Positions 55,882 to 64,000 of a stretch of DNA of 64,000 bases are shown here, piece by piece. The notes under the pieces were generated by a model. The model did not search any database. It worked only from the letters and a program-made list of their open reading frames with translations, and was not told where the DNA came from. The stretch lies in assembly GCF_028291725.1 (NCBI RefSeq), contig NZ_JAQGNT010000026.1, positions 141,236 to 205,235 of the forward strand, given 5' to 3'. Both the position numbers and the translations under genes were made by a program. The DNA is from Hydrocarboniphaga sp. (lineage in GTDB: Bacteria > Pseudomonadota > Gammaproteobacteria > Nevskiales > Nevskiaceae). Each line of letters starts with the position of its first letter. The first letter of the stretch is position 1.

Positions 55882-57093
55882 ATGAGCGGCGATGCCGTCT
55901 GGATCAATGCCCGGATCGCCACGCTGGCGGCGGACGCCGCCGACGGCTACGGCCTGATCGACGATGGCGCCATCGCGATCAGTGGCGACCGCATCGCCTG
56001 GATCGGCACACGGCGCGATCTGCCGGCAGACTACCGCGGAGTAGTCGAGCACGACTGCGGCGGCGCCTGGATCACGCCCGGCCTGATCGACTGTCATACG
56101 CATCTGGTCTACGCCGGCGATCGCGCGGCCGAGTTCGAGCAGCGCCTGCTCGGTGCGAGCTACGAGGACATCGCGCGCGCCGGCGGCGGCATTCAGTCCA
56201 CCGTCAAGGCGACGCGCGCGGCCAGCGAAGACGAGCTGCTGCGGCAGTCGGCCGGGCGCCTGGCCGCACTGATCGCCGAAGGCCTGACGACGATCGAGAT
56301 CAAGTCCGGCTACGGTCTGGATCTGGCCAGTGAAATGAAGATCCTGAATACCGCGCGCCGGCTGGCTCGGCAGCACGGCATCGAGCTCAGGACCACGTTC
56401 CTGGGCGCGCATGCGCTGCCGCCGGAATTCGCCGGCCGCGCCGACGACTACATCGCGGAAGTCTGCGAACACATGCTGCCGGCGATCGCGACCGCAGGCC
56501 TGGCTGACGCGGTCGATGCGTTCTGCGAGACCATTGCGTTCACGCGCGAGCAGACCGCGCGCGTATTCGAGGCCGCGCAGCGTTTTGGCCTGCCGGTCAA
56601 GCTGCACGCCGATCAGCTCAGCGACTCCGGCGGCGCTGCGCTGGCCGCGCAGTACGGCGCACTGTCGGCTGATCACCTGGAATGCGCGTCGGAGGACTCG
56701 GTGCGCGCGATGGCGCAAGCCGGCACCGTCGCGGTGCTGTTGCCCGGCGCGTATTACTTTCTGCGCGACACGCATCTGCCGCCGATCGCGCTGCTGCGCG
56801 AGCATCGGGTGCCGATCGCGATTTCCACCGACTGCAATCCCGGCACCTCGCCGTGCACTTCGCTGCTGCTGATGCTCAACATGGCCTGCACGCTGTTCCG
56901 GCTGACGCCGGCCGAGGCTCTGGCCGGCGTGACGCGGAATGCAGCGCTGGCGCTGGGCCTGCGTGATCGTGGCCAACTCGCCGTGGGCATGCGCGCCGAT
57001 TTCGCGTTATGGGATATCGGGCATCCGGCCGAACTGGCTTACGCCTTCGGCGCGAATCCCTGCGTGGGCCGAATTTTCGGCGGTAAACGGTAG
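55882..57093 (+). CDS. hutI: Imidazolonepropionase
   Basis: 403 residues. HutI motifs: [46 protein letters not shown], and [10 protein letters not shown]. Opens the imidazolone ring to give formiminoglutamate. The stop TAG is formed by the first bases of the downstream family A palindrome. Confidence 0.96.
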   Translation: MSGDAVWINARIATLAADAADGYGLIDDGAIAISGDRIAWIGTRRDLPADYRGVVEHDCGGAWITPGLIDCHTHLVYAGDRAAEFEQRLLGASYEDIARAGGGIQSTVKATRAASEDELLRQSAGRLAALIAEGLTTIEIKSGYGLDLASEMKILNTARRLARQHGIELRTTFLGAHALPPEFAGRADDYIAEVCEHMLPAIATAGLADAVDAFCETIAFTREQTARVFEAAQRFGLPVKLHADQLSDSGGAALAAQYGALSADHLECASEDSVRAMAQAGTVAVLLPGAYYFLRDTHLPPIALLREHRVPIAISTDCNPGTSPCTSLLLMLNMACTLFRLTPAEALAGVTRNAALALGLRDRGQLAVGMRADFALWDIGHPAELAYAFGANPCVGRIFGGKR

Positions 57094-57166
57094 GTTGGGG
57101 TGAGCGCAGCGAACCCCAACATCGGCGCCGACCCTGTTGGGGTTCGCTGCGCTCACCCCAACCTAC
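57090..57166. repeat. Palindromic repeat, family A (copy 4)
   Basis: GTAGGTTGGGGTGAGCGCAG and exact complement, arms about 31 bases. Supplies the hutI stop codon and lies just before hutG. Confidence 0.88.
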
Positions 57167-57178
57167 CTGGGACGAGCA

Positions 57179-58057
57179 ATGTCTAGCCTCTATACCCTCA
57201 ACGAAGGCACAGCGCCTTTGATCATCAACGTACCGCACGCCGGTACCTACGTGCCGCCCGATATCCTCGCCGATCTGACGCCGATCGCGCAGACGCTGGC
57301 CGATACCGACTGGCACGTACCGCTGCTCTACGAGTTCGCGCTGGCCGCCGGCGCGACGCTGATGGCGGCGACGCATTCGCGCTACGTGATCGATCTGAAC
57401 CGCGACCCCGGCAATGCCGCGCTGTATCCGGGTGCCGACAACACCGAGCTTTGCCCGACACGCAGCTTTCACAACGAAGACTTGTACCTCACCAAGCGCG
57501 CGCCATCGGAGGACGCAATCAAGCAGCGGCGCGAGCAATATTGGACGCCATACCACGCCGAGCTTGCACGACAGATCGCGCGCGTCAAACAGCAGCATGG
57601 CTACGCACTGCTACTGGACGCACACTCGATCGCTTCGGTATTGCCGCGCTTCTTCGACGGCCGGCTGCCCGATCTGAATCTCGGCACCGCCGACGGCGCC
57701 AGCTGCGATGCCGGACTGCAGAACACCGCCTGGCAAGTGCTGAACGGCAGCGAGCACTTCAGCTCGATCGTCAACGGCCGCTTCAAGGGCGGCTACATCA
57801 CCCGTCATTACGGCAGGCCCGGCGAGCAGCTGTATGCGCTGCAGCTGGAAATAACCCAGCGCGCCTACATGGACGAGGGCGCGCCCTATGCGTGGAATCC
57901 GACGCAGGCCGTACTCTTGATTGAAGTGTTGAAGCGCCTGGTCGAGACGCTGCTGACCTGTGTGAGCCGGCGCAGCGACAACGACCTGCATCGGTCAGAG
58001 ACGAGCATCGACGGGAGGCTTGCCCCGCTCGCGACAGCACCGGAATCTGCGCAATAG
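57179..58057 (+). CDS. hutG: N-formylglutamate deformylase
   Basis: 292 residues from the ATG at 57179. HutG motifs: INVPHAGTYVPP, ADTDWHVPLLYEF, SRYVIDLNRDP, YALLLDAHSI, GRFKGGYITRHYG. Cleaves formylglutamate to glutamate and formate, the last hut step. The conserved domain ends near LIEVLKRLVETLL (about 262); the last 30 or so residues are a non-conserved extension that runs antisense into the 3' end of the DUF349 gene (63-bp overlap). Confidence 0.93.
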   Translation: MSSLYTLNEGTAPLIINVPHAGTYVPPDILADLTPIAQTLADTDWHVPLLYEFALAAGATLMAATHSRYVIDLNRDPGNAALYPGADNTELCPTRSFHNEDLYLTKRAPSEDAIKQRREQYWTPYHAELARQIARVKQQHGYALLLDAHSIASVLPRFFDGRLPDLNLGTADGASCDAGLQNTAWQVLNGSEHFSSIVNGRFKGGYITRHYGRPGEQLYALQLEITQRAYMDEGAPYAWNPTQAVLLIEVLKRLVETLLTCVSRRSDNDLHRSETSIDGRLAPLATAPESAQ

Positions 58058-60334
58058 GGGCTCGTATGCCACATCCTCAACAGGGCCGACACGCACCCAG
58101 TCAATCGCCATGGTGTCCAATTGTGTCTCATCAGCCTTGAGACCCTGGCCCATGCCCTGCACCAGGCGTTGTAGCTGATAGTCGCGGCGCAAGGCTTGAT
58201 CCTCCGGCGGAGTCGGCATGTCGGTCAGTATTTCGGCACGGATGCACAGCATCTTCACAGCCGCCTCATTCGCCGCAAGATCTGTGGAGCGCTCACCGGC
58301 GAGCGCCTGCTTGAGCGCGTCGAAACCGCCTTTGGGCCATCGCTGGACGGAGGCAATGTAGGTTTCGGCAGCCTCTTTCAACGTGTCGATCAGCGTAGTG
58401 TCCAAACGGCGTGCCACGGCGAGCCTGTAGGCGCGGATATGATCGGCGGCTTCGAACAGATCGTCCCAGGCACGCTCGGCGCCGCGTGCATGTTGGCGGG
58501 CGATTGACTCTCCGCAACGCTCCAGCCCCTGATCAAGCCGGTTGCGAAGCTCACGCGTATCGGCACGCGGAAACTCGCCGAGCGCCTCGAAGGCACTACG
58601 TGTGTCGCCCAGCGCTGCGGCGCGCGCCAGCAACTCAGCCCCCTCGAGAGCGGCGATCTTCTCGAGCTGTTCGCACAAGGCAATGGCCTGCGCCTTGTTG
58701 TTCTCGAGTCCGGCCGTGTAGGCGGCAAAGTCCTGCTCGCGCTTCTGGAACACCGCATCGCTGTGCTGGCGGAATTGCCCCCAGAGGTCTTGATCCACCT
58801 CGCGCGGCACAGGGCCCACTGTTCGCCACTGCTGTTGCAGCTCCTTGATCGCGTCGATTGCCTTGTGATCATCGTCGCTGGTGAGCAAAGCCTGAGCCCG
58901 CTCGATCAGCGCCTCCTTCTGCTTCAGGTTGCGGGCGTACTCGGCATCCAGTCGGCCCTGCAGGCTCGCGGTGAGGGCCGCGAACTTCTGCTGCTGCGGC
59001 TTGCCGGCACCGCGGTCCACAGGTGAGCAGCGGCGCCACTCCTGCTTCAGCTCGTGCAGCGCCCTGATGACGGCCCGCCAGTCCGCTTGCTCCCAGTTGT
59101 GTCCCGCCTCGAACGCGCTAAACCTGGCGATCAAGGCATCGCGACGCCGCAGATTCTCCTCCCGGACGAGGGCCTGGGCAGCAAAATATTCGCTGCACGG
59201 CTGATACGCCTTCTTAGCCGCTTGCTGAAAGCGCTGCCAATCCGCCTCAAAATTCTCGCCGGCGCCTTTGCTAAGGGTGCGCCACTGATCCTGCAGACTC
59301 TTGATCCTCTCGGCGAGCGCCAGAGGATCCAGCGTTGCGTCAACGAGCGACTCCATTTTCTCGATCAGCTCGGCGCGCTTCGGCGTCACCGAGAAACTCT
59401 TCCAATCCTTCAACTCGTCGAGCTGCTGGTCGAGCTGTTGTAACTGGCTGGCCAGGTTGGCCGGCAGAGGCGGGGCTCCCGCCAGCTTCTCCTCGATGGC
59501 CCGTCGCACCCCAGCCGCGCGGGAGGTGCTGCCGCCGCTCAGCGCAGCACGTGCCTTCCGGATCAGTTCGCCGATTTCGCGAACCGCCTGCTGATCAGCC
59601 TGCCGTTCTTCGGCCAGCGCACGCTTCTGTTCCTCTAGAACTCGAGCTTGCTCCGCTGCCGCTGCGGCGGATGCCTGCTGCTGCTGTTCGCGCAGGCGCC
59701 GTGCCTCTGCAGCCGCGTTGGCGGCAGCCTGCTCACGTGATGCCTGGGCCGCCGCCTGGCGCAGATGTTCGGCAATGGTCTCCTGCGAGCGGGCTATCCA
59801 TTGCTGGACTCTGCCGCGCAGCTCTGGATCGGCCTGCGCGGCCACCGCAGTCCAGCGGTTCTCGAACTGATCCAGTCTCGCGCTGTACAAGGCGTCGTAC
59901 GGGCGTTGGCTGTGGCGCTCGAGGGCTGCCGAAGCCGCATTGATCTCGGCTTGCAGCTGATCGAGCTTGCGGGCCTGCTCGAGCAGGACATCGCGCTTGG
60001 CTGTCAGGACCTTGTAGACACTCTTGTCATTGCCACCGCGTACCTCGCGGATGAGTTGCCGCAGCACATCAGGATCTTCGATTGCGCGGGCCGCTGCCTG
60101 GCGAACCTGGGTCGATGCTCCCGCAACGACCAGCCGGGCCACCGCCTGGATGTCCCGGGCATCGATGGCCGACTGCAAAGCTTTCTCCTCGGCAAGAGCG
60201 GCCAGCGCGCGATCGACTGCGCGCGGCTTCGGATGCGCCTTGTCGGCTTTTTCGTAAGGGCCCGGTTGAGGAGCTGAGGGCGGAACTGGCGAGAGCGATG
60301 GCGCTTTGCGAAACAAGCGCGAGAACAACGACAT
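57995..60334 (-). CDS. DUF349-domain protein
   Basis: 779 residues from the ATG at 60334; the open frame upstream is not conserved. N-terminus MSLFSRLFRK, then HEAT-like helices (ALQSAIDARDIQAVARLV), a long Ala/Gln/Glu/Arg coiled coil (about 195-250), and at least two DUF349 repeats (LQDQWRTLSKGAGENFEADW; LQQQWRTVGPVPREVDQDLW). The family is widespread but its function is unclear. Its 3' end overlaps hutG convergently. Confidence 0.87.
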   Translation of the reverse strand: MSLFSRLFRKAPSLSPVPPSAPQPGPYEKADKAHPKPRAVDRALAALAEEKALQSAIDARDIQAVARLVVAGASTQVRQAAARAIEDPDVLRQLIREVRGGNDKSVYKVLTAKRDVLLEQARKLDQLQAEINAASAALERHSQRPYDALYSARLDQFENRWTAVAAQADPELRGRVQQWIARSQETIAEHLRQAAAQASREQAAANAAAEARRLREQQQQASAAAAAEQARVLEEQKRALAEERQADQQAVREIGELIRKARAALSGGSTSRAAGVRRAIEEKLAGAPPLPANLASQLQQLDQQLDELKDWKSFSVTPKRAELIEKMESLVDATLDPLALAERIKSLQDQWRTLSKGAGENFEADWQRFQQAAKKAYQPCSEYFAAQALVREENLRRRDALIARFSAFEAGHNWEQADWRAVIRALHELKQEWRRCSPVDRGAGKPQQQKFAALTASLQGRLDAEYARNLKQKEALIERAQALLTSDDDHKAIDAIKELQQQWRTVGPVPREVDQDLWGQFRQHSDAVFQKREQDFAAYTAGLENNKAQAIALCEQLEKIAALEGAELLARAAALGDTRSAFEALGEFPRADTRELRNRLDQGLERCGESIARQHARGAERAWDDLFEAADHIRAYRLAVARRLDTTLIDTLKEAAETYIASVQRWPKGGFDALKQALAGERSTDLAANEAAVKMLCIRAEILTDMPTPPEDQALRRDYQLQRLVQGMGQGLKADETQLDTMAIDWVRVGPVEDVAYEPLLRRFRCCRERGKPPVDARL

Positions 60335-60614
60335 TATTGACCTGCGCAGCAGATGGGCCGGCGAGCATTCTACCCGGCTTGGAATTCCTGCTTCATCCAG
60401 GTAGTTCCTGCTAACGAGCGCAATGGGCTGGAAGCCGCCGTAGGCGACAGGCATGTTCGTGCCAGCAGCGGATGTCCATCAGGGGCATTTTGCCGGGAAC
60501 GATTCGTCGCCGTAGCGAAAATAATCTCCGTGCATGTCGAAATGGCGGCGGGCCATTCGTCAAACAAGTGACAACGTCACATTGTCGCCCTCGAACCTAA
60601 TGGAGAAGCCACCC

Positions 60615-61034
60615 ATGTCCAAGATGATTTTCATCAGCCTGCCCGTCACCGACCTCGATGTGTCGGTGGCCTTCTATAAGGCGATCGGTTTTGTGAACAA
60701 CCCTCAATTTACGGACGATACGGCGGCCTGCATGGTCTGGAGCGAGGCCATCAACGTGATGCTGCTCACCCACGCGAAGTGGCGCACGTTCACGAGCCGC
60801 CCGATCCCGCCATCAACCTCGAGCGAAGTGTCGCTTGCCCTGACTTGCGACAGCCGCGAATCGGTCGACGCCATGAACGAGGCGGCAGCTGCAAACGGCG
60901 GAACGGCCGACATCAATCCGGTTCAGGACCACGGCTCCATGTATGGCCGGGACATGGCCGACCCCGATGGCCACATCTGGGGGGCGATGTGGATGGACCT
61001 GGCAGCAATCTCCTCTGGCGACCAGAAGGAATGA
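60615..61034 (+). CDS. VOC-family (glyoxalase-like) protein
   Basis: 139 residues from the ATG at 60615, with TGGAGAAG upstream. Two βαβββ modules: MIFISLPVTDLDVSVAFYKAIGF and the late DPDGHIWGAMWMDL. Length and the MIFISLPV start fit the PhnB/YdeI-like VOC group, often annotated as lactoylglutathione-lyase-like. The substrate is not predictable. Confidence 0.87.
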   Translation: MSKMIFISLPVTDLDVSVAFYKAIGFVNNPQFTDDTAACMVWSEAINVMLLTHAKWRTFTSRPIPPSTSSEVSLALTCDSRESVDAMNEAAAANGGTADINPVQDHGSMYGRDMADPDGHIWGAMWMDLAAISSGDQKE

Positions 61035-61260
61035 GGGCAGCTGCAGCTTGCCAGATGTACGCTTCGGGTTGATTGGAGTTGACTGTCATCGTCGCGTTCG
61101 TGCCAGAACCAGTCACTCGCCTATGTCGCTCTGTGCAACTCATGCTCTCAGAAGCTGCCTTTGAGGGAGTGGCGGAATGTTTCTACCTCAGCCTGCTGAT
61201 CAATTACTTGCGGCCTTTGACTGTCATTCAGAAAGGCTAAAGACAGCACCCGTACCGTCT

Positions 61261-61301
61261 GAAAATGTAATTTTCGTGGAAATAGTCAATTTTCATTGAC
61301 A
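61261..61301 (+). promoter_or_regulatory. Operator-like pair and -35 box before the XRE-like gene
   Basis: Two related palindromic sites, GAAAATGTAATTTTC (61261-61275) and GAAATAGTCAATTTTC (61279-61294), lie side by side and run into TTGACA (61296-61301). A 10-bp palindrome AACTGCAGTT follows at 61335-61344. The layout suggests autoregulation by the DNA-binding protein encoded next. The rest of the 329-base spacer (61035-61363) shows no gene. Confidence 0.45.
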
Positions 61302-61363
61302 CCTGAGCCTGAGAGAGGCACAGTGCAGGACGTTAACTGCAGTTTTCCAAGAAAATATCATTT

Positions 61364-62251
61364 ATGGCCAAGCCCAAAAATACCTCCAAGCAATCGCCGT
61401 CCGACAAGAAGTTTCCATCGCATCCCGACGATGCCCTCTTCGACAGCTTCTACAACGCAGTCAAAGAAACCATGGGCGCCCTCGAAGCCTCTTATGGAGT
61501 GACCGGCGTCGTTCAGCAGATTTTTGGTGACGAAGAGGATGAAAGTGTCATGCGTAATCGCCTCCGTGAGCACCAGTCATGGAAGTTGCTTTGTCAGCTC
61601 TACGACTACGCCATCCATGGCCAGCCGCAGAGTGGATTGGCAGAAATGGACCTTGTGCTTTCCGCCTCGGACGTTCTTAAGTTGGCGACCTCGGAAATGC
61701 AGGAGCCGCCGCATGAATGGTCCGAGATTGTTGCAATGGCAGACGGACGCTTCTGTTTGGATGAGGGCAGCCCAATGATACCCATGAGTGTCTCGCTTCT
61801 TGCCGGAGTGGATATCCGCACCATACGCAACGCAATGAGCGCGGGCGATCTGGTCAAGCTGGACGCCAAAGACGGCAGCTCGCTCATCGAGAATTCTTCT
61901 GCACGTCACTGGTTGCTCGGTCGACGCAACTTCAAGCCGACAGTGGTTGGTGCACAGAGTCATGGGCTACGACTCGAGGATCTCAGGACACCTTCTCAGT
62001 TTGGTCAGTTCCTGCGCGAACAACGCGCGCGGATCGGTGCTGATCGTCCTCAGGGCAAGCTGGTCGTGATGCACCAGTCGGTCGGAGCCGAAGCCATTTT
62101 GGCCGTCGAAAATGGCGTCTTCAACTTGCCGCTGGATTGTGTCCTCCCTCTGGCAGATTTTTACCAGGTCGATCGGCGAGCGCTGATCGATTGTGTGATG
62201 AAAGTTTTTTTCCCCAAAGAGTTGCGATTGCTGAAGGGAGAAGAGGCATGA
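61364..62251 (+). CDS. Uncharacterised protein with two HTH-like segments
   Basis: 295 residues. The N-terminal 130 residues match nothing I recognise. A possible helix-turn-helix lies at 144-163 (SLLAGVDIRTIRNAMSAGDL, shaped like an excisionase HTH). The C-terminal part (about 208-275) reads like an XRE HTH: FGQFLREQRARIG, then AILAVENGVFNLPLD and LADFYQVDRRALID. Likely a DNA-binding regulator. The stop overlaps the next start as ATGA. A+T-richer than the core genes. Confidence 0.6.
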   Translation: MAKPKNTSKQSPSDKKFPSHPDDALFDSFYNAVKETMGALEASYGVTGVVQQIFGDEEDESVMRNRLREHQSWKLLCQLYDYAIHGQPQSGLAEMDLVLSASDVLKLATSEMQEPPHEWSEIVAMADGRFCLDEGSPMIPMSVSLLAGVDIRTIRNAMSAGDLVKLDAKDGSSLIENSSARHWLLGRRNFKPTVVGAQSHGLRLEDLRTPSQFGQFLREQRARIGADRPQGKLVVMHQSVGAEAILAVENGVFNLPLDCVLPLADFYQVDRRALIDCVMKVFFPKELRLLKGEEA

Positions 62252-62520
62252 ATAGCATGACGACGACGAGTCACGCCAAGGCGAGGCAGAGGCAGCGCGG
62301 AATCAATGACCTTCAGATCGCTTTGCTGCATGCGTTCGGCGAACCGACGTATCAGAAGGGTGGTGGCTGCACGGTTCGAATTCGTGAACAGCTACGGCTG
62401 GAGTTGCGCGGTGCCCTGGACAAGATGCAAGACGTCGCTTTGGTCGAGGGGAGCTTTGGGAAGGTCGTGACAGTCCTACATGAGGACCGCAGGTCCAAAC
62501 GGATGTATCGCGTCAAGTGA
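62248..62520 (+). CDS. Small DUF4258-like protein
   Basis: 90 residues from the ATG at 62248, overlapping the preceding stop, with GGGAGAAGAGG upstream. The start SHAKARQRQRGINDLQIALL resembles the HAxxRMxQRGI motif of DUF4258-type small proteins, and the end KVVTVLHEDRRSKRMYRVK is basic. Coupled to a regulator, it has the shape of a toxin-antitoxin pair, but the order (regulator first) and family are only suggestive. Confidence 0.55.
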   Translation: MNSMTTTSHAKARQRQRGINDLQIALLHAFGEPTYQKGGGCTVRIREQLRLELRGALDKMQDVALVEGSFGKVVTVLHEDRRSKRMYRVK

Positions 62521-62667
62521 CACGACACCTCTCCTGCAACGCATAGCGATCCACATCGCGACCCGCTTAGACAATCAAGCTCATCGTTTCCGATATGCCC
62601 TGTAGATCTACTGCGGGTTACCGGCGTCGCAACTTACCCGCTGTCCACATGGAATTTTCAAGCCGCT

Positions 62668-63474
62668 ATGGACTACTCATCTTTCCATCGATTCGCCCCC
62701 ATCATCCAAAACCTCTCGTCGTCAGAGCTGAAAGGTGCTGACTCACTATTCGAAAAGCTGCTGATGAAACGGGAAGGGGATCTCAGCATCAGCTATGTCC
62801 CTTTTGAGTTCATCAACAAAGAAGCACGCGTGGTAATCGTCGGCATCACCCCCGGCAAGACCCAAATGGTCAATGCGGTTGCCGAAGTGAGGCGACAACT
62901 CGATAGCGGCTGTAGCGCTGAAGGTGCGCTTCAAGCGGCAAAATTGACCGGGGCCTTCAGTGGAGCAATGCGCCCCAATCTGATCGCCCTTCTGGACAAG
63001 ATTGGCATGAATCAGCACCTTGGACTCAGGACGTGCGAACAGCTCTTCGGAACACGTAGTCTGCTGGCCCAGACGACATCGGCGTTAAGGAACGCCGTCT
63101 TTCTGCGAAATGGCAACTACAACGGGACGCCGAACATGGTAAAGACGCCTGTCCTGAAACGCGAATTGATGTCTGGCTTCGCAGTCGAAGCACGGCTATT
63201 GCCTGAAGCTGTGTTCGTGCCTCTCGGTGGGACCGTGGCAGATGCCCTGGCTTATCTGGTGTCCGAAGGCGTGATCAAGCGTCATCAAGTGCTCGATGGT
63301 CTTCCGCACCCTGCGGGTGCTAATGCCGAGCGAATCGCTTACTTCCTGGGTCGGAAGCGCCGCGAACTTTTGTCAGTCAAGACCAATCCCGACAAGATCG
63401 ACCGCGAAAAAGCGTTGGTGATTGCACAGGTGAGTTCTTTGGGTTCTCTTGTGCACGGAGGCGTAATCCAATGA
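62668..63474 (+). CDS. Uracil-DNA-glycosylase-superfamily-like protein
   Basis: 268 residues. Two motifs fit the UDG superfamily: RVVIVGITPGKTQM (Gly59-x-x-Pro62-Gly63, like the GINPG motif of MUG/SMUG types) and LPHPAGANAERI (His214-Pro-Ala-Gly-Ala-Asn219, like HPSPRN/NPSGLN). The spacing of about 155 residues between them is compatible with the fold. Family assignment is by motif only. It overlaps the next gene by ATGA and lies in an A+T-richer accessory stretch. Possible roles are excision of unusual bases in foreign DNA or repair. Confidence 0.55.
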   Translation: MDYSSFHRFAPIIQNLSSSELKGADSLFEKLLMKREGDLSISYVPFEFINKEARVVIVGITPGKTQMVNAVAEVRRQLDSGCSAEGALQAAKLTGAFSGAMRPNLIALLDKIGMNQHLGLRTCEQLFGTRSLLAQTTSALRNAVFLRNGNYNGTPNMVKTPVLKRELMSGFAVEARLLPEAVFVPLGGTVADALAYLVSEGVIKRHQVLDGLPHPAGANAERIAYFLGRKRRELLSVKTNPDKIDREKALVIAQVSSLGSLVHGGVIQ

Positions 63475-63830
63475 GCACCACCTCAAATTGCACTGAAGTC
63501 GAGTCTGCCATCCAATTCCTCCTTGGTTTGGGTGCCCGGCCGATCAATGCGACGCAATACATTGCAAGTTTTAGCATCGGGGCCGCGCGCCAGCTAGCCA
63601 TCGAGAAAGAGAAGAAGTCGATTTATCTTTGGACGCAAGCTTGCCGCGAGTCTGCGCCACCTGAGTTGGCTTGTTTTCTTCGACGACACTACTCAGCGTC
63701 GAAAAGCCGCAACTCGAACCTCAACGAGAAGAATGCCCCGCTTCTTAAAGCGGGCAACGCTGCGGATTATTGGATGTTTCCCACTATTGGCGAGCTAGTC
63801 CGGTTCGTTCACTGGTACAGAAAGCCCTGA
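63471..63830 (+). CDS. Uncharacterised partner of the UDG-like protein
   Basis: 119 residues from the ATG at 63471, which overlaps the upstream stop as ATGA. No motif was recognised; the protein is mixed helical and rather basic, with YLWTQACRESAPPELA and a C-terminal WMFPTIGELVRFVHWYRKP. Translational coupling suggests it works with the UDG-like protein. Confidence 0.5.
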   Translation: MSTTSNCTEVESAIQFLLGLGARPINATQYIASFSIGAARQLAIEKEKKSIYLWTQACRESAPPELACFLRRHYSASKSRNSNLNEKNAPLLKAGNAADYWMFPTIGELVRFVHWYRKP

Positions 63831-64000
63831 TCTTTGACCCCGAGGTTGGCTGCTTCAATGTCCGCTTAGGGCTAATTCTGTTGAAAAACTCGGGGCTGCA
63901 ATTTGGATACCGATGAAACTCGGAAAAGTGCTCGCGTAGGATTGATTCTGTGACTTTGATTCAGTGGAGTTGGTCAGAACCGCACTGACGCGAACACCGG
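63831..64000. other. Gene-free window end, possible insertion-sequence remnant
   Basis: No ORF of note. TTCTGTTGAAAAACTCGG near 63875-63895 and GTCCGCTTAGGGC before it resemble the sequence found at ends of some insertion sequences; this is from memory and only a hint. Confidence 0.25.

Overview
The window reads as a chromosomal segment of a high-GC gammaproteobacterium of the Nevskiales/Xanthomonadales type. This is inferred from three things. The gene orders ubiG–HAD phosphatase–yciK next to mtnA, and trpS–scpA–scpB–rluB, are typical of that part of the gammaproteobacteria. The histidine-utilisation pathway is the five-enzyme HutF/HutG type. The intergenic spaces are full of short GTAGG-starting palindromes, as in many Xanthomonadaceae-like genomes. 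Species cannot be named from sequence alone. No rRNA, tRNA or CRISPR array was seen.

Layout. 1-517: tail of nlpD. 518-1136: gene-free, with one palindrome and an unexplained 21-bp periodic array. 1137-7735: A+T-richer accessory island with an uncharacterised small protein, a large secreted RHS/YD-repeat protein with a variable C-terminus, a likely membrane immunity protein, an orphan second RHS tip and a second membrane protein. 7990-13828: sppA, murI, then nadC-argF-sodB on the minus strand and grxD. 14039-17522: NADP-isocitrate dehydrogenase carrying an extra C-terminal pair of CBS domains, a CinA-like protein and a DMT transporter. 17679-21152: sensory operon of an Rcp1-like receiver, a REC-GGDEF-degenerate-EAL protein and a histidine kinase whose membrane domain looks like the plant/cyanobacterial ethylene-binding domain. 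21150-21419: a 270-bp palindromic element. 21488-30369: darP, a crotonase, ppsA/ppsR, bolA-yciI-yciB, a YciO-type protein, a site-2-protease-like protein with an altered zinc motif, and trpS. 30366-33442: scpA-scpB-rluB. 33477-39166: tonB-like gene, then yciK, mupP/gph, ubiG and an MTA/SAH-type deaminase on the minus strand, with mtnA divergent.

39560-45939: BepA-like protease, GNAT, psd, copper chaperone and SCO protein for CuA assembly, prmB and aroC. 46155-50199: an LtaS/MdoB-like transferase and a two-component system. 50402-58057: the hut cluster hutU, hutH, a hotdog thioesterase, hutF, hutI and hutG, enough to take histidine to glutamate and formate; hutG converges on and overlaps a DUF349 gene. 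60615-61034: a VOC protein. 61364-63830: a second A+T-richer accessory island with two translationally coupled gene pairs: an XRE-like regulator with a DUF4258-like small protein, and a uracil-DNA-glycosylase-like protein with an unknown partner.

The best candidates for something new are the UDG-like pair with its upstream regulator pair, the IDH-CBS fusion, the ethylene-receptor-like signalling operon, the RHS island with an orphan tip, and the 21-bp array. Short palindromes of at least four families sit at many gene ends and in several cases supply the stop codon itself.
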